A stretch of DNA of 64,000 nucleotides from Pseudarthrobacter sp. NamB4 (GTDB lineage Bacteria > Actinomycetota > Actinomycetes > Actinomycetales > Micrococcaceae), in contig NZ_VAHM01000006.1 of the NCBI RefSeq assembly GCF_005796185.1, positions 62,001-126,000 of the forward strand. Direction: 5' to 3'. Made by a program: the position numbers and the translations under genes. The notes under the pieces were generated by a model that was given only the letters and a program-made list of their open reading frames with translations, ran no database searches and was not told the origin of the DNA. Each line of letters opens with the position of its first letter. Positions within the stretch are counted from its first letter, which is position 1. Positions 1 through 8,530 of this stretch are shown here, in pieces.

Positions 1-1
1 A

Positions 2-1087
2 ATAACCGCCTGGCTGGTCCCCGGTGCGGGGCTCTCGGATGTGCGGGTACTGGCATATTTCGATATCAACGCTGTGCTTCTGGCGGCCGCCACCGTGGTG
101 GCTGTCCTGGCCACCGCGAGGACGGCAGGCCGGCGGCCGTGGGATGCAGCCATGGTGGCACTGGCTCCGGGCATCGTGCTTGCCGGGACCATCAACTGGG
201 ACCTCTGGGCGTTAGCCCTGGTTGCAGTGGGCATGTATCTCTTCTCCCGCGAACGGCTGGTACTGGCCGGCGTCTTCATAGGGCTCGCAACCGCCGCGCA
301 GGTGTATCCACCGCTCATCCTGGTCGCCATCCTCCTGCTTTCCTTGCGCACCGGGCGCTTCCAGCCGCTGTTGAAAACAGCAGGTTCGGCGGCCCTCTGC
401 TGGTTCGCCGTGAACCTGCCGTTCGCCCTCGCGAACCCTGCGGGCTGGGCCTACTACTTCCAGTATTCGGCCGACCGCGACGCCGGCTACAGCTCCCCGT
501 GGTTCGCCGTCAACCTGCTGCTGCAAAGGACCAGGGGACAGGAGTTGAGCGCTGCGACGGTGGACGTGCTGTCGTCCGGCTTTTTTGTTCTTGCCTGCGT
601 CCTCATCGCGCTGGTTGCGCTCACGGCGCCCACCCGCCCGCGCCTGGCCCAACTGGCTTTCCTGATCGTGGCGGCTTTCATCCTGACGAACAAGGTCTAC
701 TCCCCCCAGTTCGTGGTGTGGCTGATTCCACTGTTGGCCTTGGCGAGGCCCCGGTGGCGGGACTTCCTAGTCTGGCAGGGCATCGAAGGCCTGCACTGGG
801 CCGCTGTCTGGATGTACCTTGGACAGGTGACCAGCGCAGGCTCTTCCCAGCACAACCTGGACATGCCCTACTACGTGCTGGCGGTGGCGGCGCACATGAC
901 CGCAGTGGCCTACCTGATGGCGCGCGTGACGTGGGACATCTACGACCCCAATTACGACCCCATTCGGCGGCACCACCTGGACGATCCCCACGGCGGACCT
1001 TTTGCCGGTGCCCCGGACCGCTTTCGGCTGGACCTCCTCCACCCGAAGAACTCCCTACTCTTCCGGAAGGCCCCACCCCATGCCTGA
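2..1087 (+). CDS. GT87/DUF2029-type integral membrane glycosyltransferase, 5' end missing
   Basis: The frame is open to the first base of the window, so the N-terminus lies outside it; about 361 residues are visible. They form many hydrophobic segments followed by a hydrophilic tail of roughly 60 residues rich in His, Asp and Pro. This pattern fits the polyprenyl-phosphate-sugar-dependent mannosyltransferases (GT87, DUF2029) of Actinobacteria, which work at the outer face of the membrane. A GTG at 41 could be mistaken for the start but is internal. The stop overlaps the next start by 8 nt, so the two genes are probably co-translated. The family call rests on topology and composition; the acceptor is unknown. 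Confidence 0.7.
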   Translation: MTAWLVPGAGLSDVRVLAYFDINAVLLAAATVVAVLATARTAGRRPWDAAMVALAPGIVLAGTINWDLWALALVAVGMYLFSRERLVLAGVFIGLATAAQVYPPLILVAILLLSLRTGRFQPLLKTAGSAALCWFAVNLPFALANPAGWAYYFQYSADRDAGYSSPWFAVNLLLQRTRGQELSAATVDVLSSGFFVLACVLIALVALTAPTRPRLAQLAFLIVAAFILTNKVYSPQFVVWLIPLLALARPRWRDFLVWQGIEGLHWAAVWMYLGQVTSAGSSQHNLDMPYYVLAVAAHMTAVAYLMARVTWDIYDPNYDPIRRHHLDDPHGGPFAGAPDRFRLDLLHPKNSLLFRKAPPHA

Positions 1088-2531
1088 TGCAGTAGTTGTC
1101 GGAGCAGGACCGAACGGGCTGGCAGCAGCGGCGATAATCGCCCGTGCCGGGCTTTCGGTGGAAGTGTTCGAAGCTTCTTCCTCCATGGGCGGCGGAACGC
1201 GGACCTCGGAACTGATGCAGCCAGGGCACTTCCACGACATCTGCTCCGCCGTGCATCCCATGGCCCTGGCCTCGCCCTTCTTCCGGGCGTTCGAACTGGC
1301 GAACAGGGTGGAACTCGTCAGCCCTGACATCTCCTATGCGTCACCCCTGGACGGTGGACGGGCCGCCATCGCATACCGCTCATTGGACAGGACCGCTGCG
1401 GAACTTGGCAGGGACGGTGCTGCATACCGGCGCTTGATGGCACCCCTGGTCAGAAACATCGACGACGTCATGGACTTCACACAAAACCAGCTGTTAAGGA
1501 TTCCCCGCAATCCGCTGGTAGCCGGAATTTTCGGGCTGCGGACAATGGAACAGGGTTCCCGGGCCTGGAACGCCAGGTTTCGTGAGGACCTGGCCCCCGC
1601 CCTTCTGGCAGGCGTCGCCTCGCATGCCATCTCCCACCAGCCTTCGCTGGCTGCGTCCGGGGCCGGACTGATGCTCGGCGCACTCGGGCACGCACAGGGC
1701 TGGCCCATCCCCATCGGCGGCTCTGCTGCCATCTCCGCAGCACTCGCTGACGACATCCGTGCCCATGGGGGGCAGATCCACACCGCTGCCCCGATTGAGC
1801 GGCTCAAGGATCTTCCCGCCGCGCGGGCCACCCTGCTGAACGTTTCGCCCCGTGGACTGGTCCGCATGGCCGGGGATGCCCTGCCCGCCCGCTACCGCTC
1901 GTCGCTGGAGGCTTTCAGGTACGGCAACGGCTCCTGCAAGGTGGACTTCATCGTGTCAGGACCTGTTCCATGGCAGGCCCCGGGGCTGGCTGATGCCGGA
2001 ACAGTGCACCTGGGCGGCACGCGGAAGGAACTGGCCCACTCGGAAAACGAAGTGAGCGCAGGCCGGCACCCGGAGAAGCCCTACGTCCTGGTGGCGCAGC
2101 CGTCACGCTTTGATCCCGGCCGGGCACCCGCCGGGCGGCAGACGTTGTGGACCTACTGCCACGTCCCTGCCAATTCCACCGAGGACATGACGGAAGTCGT
2201 TACCGCCCAGCTGGAACGCTTCGCACCGGGTTTCCGGGACCTCGTGGTGCAGTCCCGCGCCGTCACCGCTGCCGGGCTGGCCGAGTACAACCGCAACTAC
2301 ATCGGCGGAGACTTCAGCGTCGGAACCATGGACCTGCGCGGCCTGCTGCAGCGGCCGGTGGTGTCGCGGGTTCCCTGGCGGACTCCCCTGCCCGGCGTCT
2401 ACCTCTGTTCCTCCTCTACTCCGCCGGGGCCCGGGGTTACCGGCATGCCCGGCTTCCATGCGGCGAGATATGCCTTGAAGGACATATTCCAGTTGCCTGT
2501 TCCTGCACTGGGTATGGCCACAGCCGAGTAA
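1080..2531 (+). CDS. Phytoene-desaturase-like NAD(P)/FAD-dependent oxidoreductase
   Basis: This 483-residue protein starts at ATG 1080. An earlier in-frame start at 1002 would lie deep in the upstream gene. The N-terminus carries the dinucleotide-binding motif VVVGAGPNGLAAA (residues 5-17), followed about 20 residues later by an acidic residue in VEVFEAS. The C-terminus ends with PPGPGVTGMPGFHAARYAL, the second FAD-contact motif of carotenoid-desaturase-like amine oxidoreductases. The enzyme should be a soluble or membrane-associated flavoprotein that desaturates or oxidises a hydrophobic substrate. No crt genes lie nearby, so a role in carotenoid synthesis is not supported. Overlap with the upstream membrane glycosyltransferase suggests an operon. 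Confidence 0.85.
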   Translation: MPDAVVVGAGPNGLAAAAIIARAGLSVEVFEASSSMGGGTRTSELMQPGHFHDICSAVHPMALASPFFRAFELANRVELVSPDISYASPLDGGRAAIAYRSLDRTAAELGRDGAAYRRLMAPLVRNIDDVMDFTQNQLLRIPRNPLVAGIFGLRTMEQGSRAWNARFREDLAPALLAGVASHAISHQPSLAASGAGLMLGALGHAQGWPIPIGGSAAISAALADDIRAHGGQIHTAAPIERLKDLPAARATLLNVSPRGLVRMAGDALPARYRSSLEAFRYGNGSCKVDFIVSGPVPWQAPGLADAGTVHLGGTRKELAHSENEVSAGRHPEKPYVLVAQPSRFDPGRAPAGRQTLWTYCHVPANSTEDMTEVVTAQLERFAPGFRDLVVQSRAVTAAGLAEYNRNYIGGDFSVGTMDLRGLLQRPVVSRVPWRTPLPGVYLCSSSTPPGPGVTGMPGFHAARYALKDIFQLPVPALGMATAE

Positions 2532-2582
2532 ATCCGCGCACCCCTTGGTTACGGGAATGGTAAGAGGCGGGCAAAAGCCGGG

Positions 2583-2588
2583 GATAAT
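2583..2588 (+). promoter_or_regulatory. Candidate -10 box for a leaderless transcript of the PBP gene
   Basis: GATAAT lies 7 nt before ATG 2596 and no purine-rich ribosome-binding site lies between, so transcription may start at the A of the ATG. No good -35 hexamer is visible. Confidence 0.45.
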
Positions 2589-2595
2589 GGCCCCC

Positions 2596-4584
2596 ATGGG
2601 GAAAAACACAAAAATTTCGGTTGCCGTAGCTGTGATTGTTTTGGGGACGTCGCTGGTGGCTTGCGACGACGGGAGGAGCGGCGCGGAAACAGCCGTGCAG
2701 CAGTACGCGGCGGCCGTGGCCGCGGTGGACCTGAAACCGGTAGCCTTCGACGGCAAAGACGCCGCAGCCGCCACTGACCAGCTGCGGAGCGTCTTCGCTG
2801 CTCTGGAGCCACAAAAGCCGGAGGTCCAGGCAGGTGAGGTGGCCCTTGACGGGGACAACGCCTCCGCACCCTTGAATTACACGTGGAAATTCGGCGACGC
2901 AGAGTGGAAGTACACGGTCCCCGCGAATTTCAGGAAGTCCGGAGACAAGTGGCTCGCCGTGTGGGATCCCGCCACACTGGCTCCAGGGCTGGCGGACAGC
3001 GAAATCCTCACCAAAGGCGCCCAGTCCCCGCCGCGCGCGGACATCCTCGGAGCGGGCGATGTCCCCCTTGTCACCTACCGGCCCGTCGTGAACGTCGGTA
3101 TTGACAAGCCTCAGCTGGGCGGGGCCGATCCGGCCGATTCCGCCACCAAACTCGCCGCCCTCGTCGGGGTTGACCCGGCCGGCTACGTCCAGCGGGTGCA
3201 GGCCTCGGGAGCGGAAGCTTTCGTTTCCGCGATCACCCTGCGGGAAGAAGGGCGGACCGTCACGAACGAGCAGATAGCAGCCATTCCGGGGGCCCGCGCC
3301 ATTCCCGGCTCCATTCCGCTGGCGCCCAGCCGCACCTTCGCGCGCGCCGTGCTCGGTACCGTGGGTGAGGCCACCGCTGAGCAGATCGAAGCATCCGAAG
3401 GCGCCCTGACCGCCGGCGACGTGACCGGCATTGGCGGTCTGCAGCAGCAGTATGATGACCAGCTCCGGGGGACTGACGCCGTCGTCATCCGCGCCCAGCG
3501 CGCTGACCTCACACGGGAGCAGATCGAAACTGCGGCAACGGACCCCCGGCGGGTGCTGTTTGAAGTGGCGCCCACGCCTGGAACCCCGCTGAAAACAACC
3601 ATCGATCCACGGTTCCAGTCACTGGCGGAATCCACCCTGGAGGACGTGGGCCCGGCGTCCGCGATCGTTGCTCTGCGTCCGTCCAGTGGAGCGGTCCTTG
3701 CGGTAGCGTCCGGTCCGGGCAGCAACGGCTACAACACGGCCATGCTGGGCCAGTATGCACCGGGGTCAATCTTCAAAATGGTGGACTCGCTGGCCATGTT
3801 CCGCAACGGGCTGACCCCTGAGTCGAAGGTGCAATGCACGCCCACCCTGACGGTGGACGGGCGCACCTTCAAGAACGCCGAGGGATACCCTGCCACCTCC
3901 CTCGGCTCGGTGAGCCTGCGCGATGCCTTCGCCCATTCCTGCAATACGGCATTCATCGCGGCACGGGACACTGTGTCACAGGGGCAACTTGAGGCTGCGG
4001 CACTGGCCATGGGAATCGCCGTCGAAGCGCCCTCATTGGGAGCCGAAGCGTTCCTTGGCTCCGTTCCCGGCGAGGCGACCGGGACGGAGCATGCCGCTTC
4101 CATGATCGGCCAGGGTAAGGTGCTGCTCTCACCGCTGGCGGCAGCGATGATGGCCGGCTCCGTGGCCAAGGGAGCGCCTGTCTCACCCCAGCTGGTGACA
4201 AATCCCGACGGCGGTGCTGCAGTTGCCGGCACTACGAGCGGTTCCGCGGCGCCGGCCGCCCAGCCGTCCGCCACCGCTACGGCAGAAGCGCCGACCACTG
4301 CCTCCGACGAGCCGATTACTGCCGCCGAGGCTGCCTCTTTGGCCGACATGATGCGGGCCGTAGTTACGTCGGGCCATGCCGGATTCCTTTCCACCGTGCC
4401 CGGCGCGCCTGTGGGAGCCAAGACAGGGACAGCGGAATTCGGCAAGGAAAACCCCCCGAAGACGCACGCCTGGATCGTGGCCGTCCAGGGCGACCTGGCC
4501 GTTGCCGTCTTTGTGGAGGATGGCGGCTTGGGGGCTACTACGTCCGGTCCGCTGCTGAAGGAGTTCCTCACCGCCGCAGGCTAG
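2596..4584 (+). CDS. Class B penicillin-binding protein, lipoprotein with NTF2-like domain
   Basis: A 662-residue transpeptidase. The chosen start gives a lipoprotein signal: a basic N-terminus, a hydrophobic run and the lipobox LVAC, with Cys about 23 residues in. Residues about 30-145 resemble the MecA-type NTF2-like domain, followed by a PBP dimerisation region. The transpeptidase domain has all three penicillin-binding motifs: SIFK (Ser391, Lys394), SCN (448-450) and KTGT (609-612). The protein should cross-link peptidoglycan outside the membrane. An Ala/Thr/Pro-rich insert (about residues 540-575) lies between the second and third motifs. Upstream TTG and ATG codons at 2545 and 2587 are in frame but would spoil the signal peptide. 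Confidence 0.9.
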   Translation: MGKNTKISVAVAVIVLGTSLVACDDGRSGAETAVQQYAAAVAAVDLKPVAFDGKDAAAATDQLRSVFAALEPQKPEVQAGEVALDGDNASAPLNYTWKFGDAEWKYTVPANFRKSGDKWLAVWDPATLAPGLADSEILTKGAQSPPRADILGAGDVPLVTYRPVVNVGIDKPQLGGADPADSATKLAALVGVDPAGYVQRVQASGAEAFVSAITLREEGRTVTNEQIAAIPGARAIPGSIPLAPSRTFARAVLGTVGEATAEQIEASEGALTAGDVTGIGGLQQQYDDQLRGTDAVVIRAQRADLTREQIETAATDPRRVLFEVAPTPGTPLKTTIDPRFQSLAESTLEDVGPASAIVALRPSSGAVLAVASGPGSNGYNTAMLGQYAPGSIFKMVDSLAMFRNGLTPESKVQCTPTLTVDGRTFKNAEGYPATSLGSVSLRDAFAHSCNTAFIAARDTVSQGQLEAAALAMGIAVEAPSLGAEAFLGSVPGEATGTEHAASMIGQGKVLLSPLAAAMMAGSVAKGAPVSPQLVTNPDGGAAVAGTTSGSAAPAAQPSATATAEAPTTASDEPITAAEAASLADMMRAVVTSGHAGFLSTVPGAPVGAKTGTAEFGKENPPKTHAWIVAVQGDLAVAVFVEDGGLGATTSGPLLKEFLTAAG

Positions 4585-4585
4585 T

Positions 4586-4646
4586 GTTTTTGTCCAGATA
4601 TGCAGGCTTCTGTGGGCATTCAAGCCCTGCATATCTGGACAAAAAC
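4586..4646. repeat. Perfect 21-bp inverted repeat, candidate bidirectional terminator or dispersed repeat
   Basis: The left arm is 4586-4606 and the right arm 4626-4646. They are exact reverse complements over 21 bp around a 19-nt loop. The left arm begins GTTTTTG and the right arm ends CAAAAAC, so the transcript from either strand would form a long stem ending in U residues. The left arm starts two bases after the PBP stop codon, and the right arm ends just before the ABC-F start. It may end PBP transcription. The unusually long, AT-bearing perfect arms also look like a REP-type dispersed element. Confidence 0.7.
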
Positions 4647-4667
4647 TCCAAGGGTGGCCGTGGGAAG

Positions 4668-6359
4668 ATGGAACGTGTGGCCCATATTGACGTTTCCGGC
4701 ATCGATTACTTCCTCTCCGACGGCACCCAGCTGCTCAACGGGGTGACCTTCAAGGTCCCGGACGGCAGCAAAACGGCCCTGATCGGACCCAACGGCACAG
4801 GAAAAACCACGCTGTTCCGGATCATCGCCGGAGACCTGGTTTCCGACGAAGGGGTCATCGGGCGCTCCGGGAACATGGGCATTATGCGCCAGTTCGTGGG
4901 CCGGGTCCGCGACGGTTCCACCGTCCGGGACCTGCTGGTTTCCGCTGCGCCGCCCGCACTGGCCGCCGCGGCTCGCGAGGTGGACGAGGCTGAGCTGGCA
5001 ATGGTGGAGCACGACGACGAACCCAGCCAGATGCGCTACGCCCAGGCGATCGTTGACTGGGGGGATGCAGGCGGCTACGACGTCGAGACCGTCTGGGACG
5101 AGGTGTGCATGGCCGCGCTGGGACTTCCCTTTGACCGCGCACAGCACCGCCCGGCGTCGAGCCTTTCCGGAGGTGAGCAGAAGCGGCTGGTGCTCGAGGC
5201 GCTGTTCGCCGGGCCCGACGACCTGCTGCTGCTGGATGAACCGGACAACTACCTGGACGTCCCGGGCAAGCGCTGGCTTGAGGACAAGTTGAACGAATCC
5301 AGGAAGACGGTCTTCTTTATCAGCCACGACCGGGAGCTGCTCAACAATGCGGCTGGACGCATCGTAACGCTCGAACCGGGAATCAACGGCGCAGGGGCCT
5401 GGGTTCACGGCGGCGGATTCGGTTCCTATGTTGAGGCGCGCGCGGACCGTAATGCCCGGTTCGAGGAGCTGCGCAAGCGGTGGGACGAGGAGCACGTGAA
5501 GCTCAAGGAACTCGTCAACATGTACAAGAACAAGGCCGCGTTCCGTTCTGACATGGCCAACCGTTACCACGCTGCCCAGACCCGCCTTGCGAAGTTCCTG
5601 GAAATTGGCCCGCCCGAGGCGCTGCCGATCGAACAGAACGTGCAGATGCGGCTCCGCGGCGGGCGCACCGCCAAGCGGGCCATCGTTGCGGAGAATCTGG
5701 AACTTACCGGGCTCATGAAGCCCTTTTCCACCGAAGTGTGGTTCGGCGACAGGGTGGGCGTGCTCGGCTCCAACGGGTCCGGAAAATCGCACTTCCTGCG
5801 GCTGCTGGCCACCGGGGGAACCGATCCTGAGCGGGAGCACCTCCCCGTGTCTGATGTCGAGATCGCCGAAGTCCCGCACGAGGGGACGGTGAAGCTGGGC
5901 GCCAGGATCCGGCCCGGTTTCTTCGCCCAGACGCACGTTAGGCCCGACCTCCTGGGCAAGACGCTGCTGGAAATCCTGCACCGCGGTGATGAACACCGGT
6001 CCGGCCTGGGCCGCGAGGCGGCAGCCGGAGCGTTGGACGGTTACGGACTGGCAGGCCAGTCGGAGCAAAAGTACGAATCCCTCTCCGGCGGCCAACAGGC
6101 CCGGTTCCAGATCCTCCTCCTGCAGTTGAGCGGGGCCACCCTGCTGCTCCTCGACGAGCCCACGGACAACCTGGACCTGCACTCCGCGGAGGCGCTGGAG
6201 CGGGCCATTGACCACTTCGAGGGAACCGTCCTCGCCGTGACGCACGACCGCTGGTTTGCCCGGACGTTCGACCGCTTCCTGGTGTTCGGCGCAGACGGCA
6301 AGGTGTACGAGTCCAGCGAGCCGGTGTGGGATGAGAAGCGAGTCGAGCGCACCCGCTGA
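4668..6359 (+). CDS. ABC-F family ATPase (ribosome-associated)
   Basis: A 563-residue protein with two ABC nucleotide-binding domains and no membrane segments. The first domain has Walker A GPNGTGKTT, signature SLSGGEQKR and Walker B LLLLDEPDNYLDV. The second has GSNGSGKSH, SLSGGQQAR and LLLLDEPTDNLDL. Between them lies a charged linker rich in Glu, Lys and Arg, typical of the ABC-F P-site tRNA-interaction motif. The family acts in translation (EttA-like) or in ribosome protection against antibiotics; which one cannot be told here. The start is ATG 4668; GTG 4677 is an alternative with a similar weak upstream purine run. The gene is separated from the PBP gene by the hairpin above. Confidence 0.9.
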   Translation: MERVAHIDVSGIDYFLSDGTQLLNGVTFKVPDGSKTALIGPNGTGKTTLFRIIAGDLVSDEGVIGRSGNMGIMRQFVGRVRDGSTVRDLLVSAAPPALAAAAREVDEAELAMVEHDDEPSQMRYAQAIVDWGDAGGYDVETVWDEVCMAALGLPFDRAQHRPASSLSGGEQKRLVLEALFAGPDDLLLLDEPDNYLDVPGKRWLEDKLNESRKTVFFISHDRELLNNAAGRIVTLEPGINGAGAWVHGGGFGSYVEARADRNARFEELRKRWDEEHVKLKELVNMYKNKAAFRSDMANRYHAAQTRLAKFLEIGPPEALPIEQNVQMRLRGGRTAKRAIVAENLELTGLMKPFSTEVWFGDRVGVLGSNGSGKSHFLRLLATGGTDPEREHLPVSDVEIAEVPHEGTVKLGARIRPGFFAQTHVRPDLLGKTLLEILHRGDEHRSGLGREAAAGALDGYGLAGQSEQKYESLSGGQQARFQILLLQLSGATLLLLDEPTDNLDLHSAEALERAIDHFEGTVLAVTHDRWFARTFDRFLVFGADGKVYESSEPVWDEKRVERTR

Positions 6360-6454
6360 CCCAACGCTCTCCCAGTTGATGCGCGTTTTCGGCCAACCCT
6401 CTCTCACCCGTGCAGGAACGTTCGGGTAAAAGACACATTAAGGGAGAGAGCGTC

Positions 6455-6501
6455 TGATCAGTTTATCGGCAAATGATCAAGGGTTGCTATCATTTGATCA
6501 T
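6455..6501. promoter_or_regulatory. Three phased TGATCA sites over the DeoR-type gene start
   Basis: TGATCA occurs at 6455-6460, 6474-6479 and 6495-6500, with centres 19 and 21 bp apart, about two helical turns. The last two sit in an inverted pair, ATGATCAA at 6473-6480 and TTGATCAT at 6494-6501. A -10-like TATCAT at 6488-6493 lies 6 nt before ATG 6500, so a bound repressor would cover the promoter. This looks like an autoregulatory operator for the DeoR regulator; that role is inferred. Confidence 0.55.
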
Positions 6502-7270
6502 GAGGACGGAAGAACGCCAGAGGGCAATTGCGGAGATTCTCCGCCAACGGTCCCAAGTGACGGTGGACGAGTTGACCGAGGCGTGCCAAGCCTCTGGCGC
6601 CACCATTCGCCGCGACCTTGAGGTACTCGCAGGCCACGGCGTCCTGCGCCGCATCCATGGCGGGGCCCAGAGCCTGATTGGACGGGGAGAGAATCCAGGC
6701 TACGGCCAGCGCGAGCTGGAGGACCAGGACGTTAAGAAGCGGATCGCCGCCGCGGTGGCGGCGCTGCTCAGGCCCCGCGAACATGTCTGGCTGGACAGCG
6801 GCAGCACCGCCACCGAGGTGGCCCGGCAGCTGGCTGGCCGGGAACTGACGCTGATGCCCATGTCCCTGCAGGCCCTCAATGCCGCGGTGGCCGGGGAAAC
6901 AGCGGGGACCAGGCCGGCTCTCCTGCTGCCAGGAGGGGGCCTCATACCGGGCGAGCTCTGTCTCCGGGGGCCCCTCGCCGAATCGAACATCCGGTCCCTC
7001 CGCTTCGACACCGCAGTGGTCACCCCCTGCGCCGTGGACTCCAAGGACGGGTTGCTGGCCCATGACCTGGAGGACGCCGCGGTGAAAAAGGCGGGACTGG
7101 AGTCAGCCGGGAGGGTGGTGGTGGCCGCTGCCGCTTCCAAGTGGCATGCGCAGGCCCGGGTACTGGTATCCGGCCTTGAACGGGTGGATGTCCTGGTGAC
7201 GGACAAGGTTTTCAGCGCGGAAGAGCGCGTGCATCTGGACGAATACTCTGTGGAAGTAGTGAGTGTATGA
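6500..7270 (+). CDS. DeoR-family transcriptional regulator
   Basis: A 256-residue protein. The N-terminal 60 residues form a winged helix-turn-helix with the DeoR signature (VDELTEACQASGATIRRDLE). The rest is the DeoR C-terminal sugar-phosphate sensor domain, with an LDSGSTATEVA motif and a LLPGGGLIPGE loop. Such repressors bind a phosphorylated sugar and release their operator. The start at ATG 6500 places the HTH at the usual distance. An in-frame ATG at 6473 has no ribosome-binding site and falls inside the candidate operator. The gene overlaps the MFS transporter by 4 nt (ATGA), so it probably controls uptake of the same substrate. Confidence 0.9.
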   Translation: MRTEERQRAIAEILRQRSQVTVDELTEACQASGATIRRDLEVLAGHGVLRRIHGGAQSLIGRGENPGYGQRELEDQDVKKRIAAAVAALLRPREHVWLDSGSTATEVARQLAGRELTLMPMSLQALNAAVAGETAGTRPALLLPGGGLIPGELCLRGPLAESNIRSLRFDTAVVTPCAVDSKDGLLAHDLEDAAVKKAGLESAGRVVVAAAASKWHAQARVLVSGLERVDVLVTDKVFSAEERVHLDEYSVEVVSV

Positions 7271-8463
7271 GCATCAATACCGGTACGGAACAGCAGGCGG
7301 GGCTGAAAGCGGCCGCGGCAGCCACTTTTGTGGTCTTCGGAATCAACGGACTGGTGTTTGCCAGTTGGGCCGCAAGGATCCCCGCGGTCACCGAGACCCT
7401 CCAGATCACGTCAGGGCAGATGGGAACACTGTTGCTGTGCACGGCCATCGGTTCGCTGCTGGCACTGCCCACGGCAGGACTGGTGGTGGGCAGGATTGGA
7501 ACCGCCAACACGGTCCGATTTGGCGGGCTCCTGGCCGCCCTGGCGGGCGTCGGTATCGCACTCTCGCTCCAGGCCACATCGATTGCAGGCACGGCAGTTG
7601 CCCTGTTCTTTTTTGGCATAGCGATTGGTCTGTGGGACGTGTCCCAGAACATTGAGGGGGCCGATGTGGAACATAAGCTGCGGCGCACCATTATGCCGCA
7701 GTTCCACGCTGCCTTCAGTGGCGGCGCCTTCATCGGGGCACTCGTGGGCGCCGGGCTTTCAACCCTGGGGGTTGGCCTGCCGCTGCACCTGCTGGTCATC
7801 GTGGGCATAGTGCTGCTGGTGACCATGGTTGCGCCCCGCTACTTCCTTCCACACATTGCGGCACCCGTTCGCGCAGACGGCGAGGCCAAGCCGGCCAAGG
7901 GACCCTCCGCCTGGCGTGACAGCAGGACCCTGCTCATCGGCGTCGTGGTCCTGGGTGCCACCCTGACCGAGGGCGCAGGCAACGACTGGATCGCGAAAGC
8001 CTCCGTGGATGGGCTCGGGACCTCGGAGTCCACCGGTGCCCTGATGTTTGCCCTCTTTGTCCTGGCCATGACCGCCATGCGGTTCCTCGGTGGCCGGGTG
8101 ATCGACAAGTACGGGCGGGTTGCCGTCCTGCGGGCAAGCATGGCGGCAGCGGCTGCAGGGTTGTGCCTTTTTGTGCTCGCCGGAAATGTATGGCTTGCTG
8201 CCGCCGGGGCAGCCCTCTGGGGCATTGGAGCAGCGCTTGCCTTCCCCATGGGCATGTCCGCCGCAGCAGATGATCCAAAGCATGCGGCCGCAAGGGTGTC
8301 GGTGGTATCAACCCTGGGCTATATCTCCTTCCTGGCTGGACCTCCCCTGCTGGGATACCTGGGTGACCTCACCGGAATCCACCTTGCGCTGTTGGCCATT
8401 CTCGCGCCAATCCTCCTTGCCCTGCTGCTGGCCGGTGCGGCCAAGCCCCTTAAGGCGGAGTAG
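7267..8463 (+). CDS. Major facilitator superfamily transporter (sugar permease-like)
   Basis: A 398-residue protein with about 12 hydrophobic segments. The opening FVVFGINGLVFASWAARIP and the SGQMGTLLL segment resemble the MFS branch that includes fucose-permease-like carriers. The RVIDKYGR stretch fits the cytoplasmic loop between helices 8 and 9. It starts inside the stop codon of the DeoR gene (ATGA), so translation is probably coupled. The pairing suggests a sugar or sugar-derivative carrier under DeoR control; the substrate cannot be named. Confidence 0.85.
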   Translation: MSINTGTEQQAGLKAAAAATFVVFGINGLVFASWAARIPAVTETLQITSGQMGTLLLCTAIGSLLALPTAGLVVGRIGTANTVRFGGLLAALAGVGIALSLQATSIAGTAVALFFFGIAIGLWDVSQNIEGADVEHKLRRTIMPQFHAAFSGGAFIGALVGAGLSTLGVGLPLHLLVIVGIVLLVTMVAPRYFLPHIAAPVRADGEAKPAKGPSAWRDSRTLLIGVVVLGATLTEGAGNDWIAKASVDGLGTSESTGALMFALFVLAMTAMRFLGGRVIDKYGRVAVLRASMAAAAAGLCLFVLAGNVWLAAAGAALWGIGAALAFPMGMSAAADDPKHAAARVSVVSTLGYISFLAGPPLLGYLGDLTGIHLALLAILAPILLALLLAGAAKPLKAE

Positions 8464-8518
8464 CGCCGCAGTTGTGGGCCCTCCCAGCCCAACCGCAATC
8501 CTGCTCCTGCTCCGGCGG

Positions 8519-8524
8519 TAGGGT
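8519..8524 (+). promoter_or_regulatory. Candidate -10 box before the PAP2/DAGK gene
   Basis: TAGGGT lies 6 nt before ATG 8531. The gap GAGGGA also resembles a ribosome-binding site, so either a leaderless or a leadered transcript is possible. Confidence 0.35.
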
Positions 8525-8530
8525 GAGGGA

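Noticed and set aside
4620..6407. A long minus-strand open frame opposite the ABC-F gene
   Set aside because: It mirrors a clear ABC-F gene; codon use and motifs favour the plus strand.
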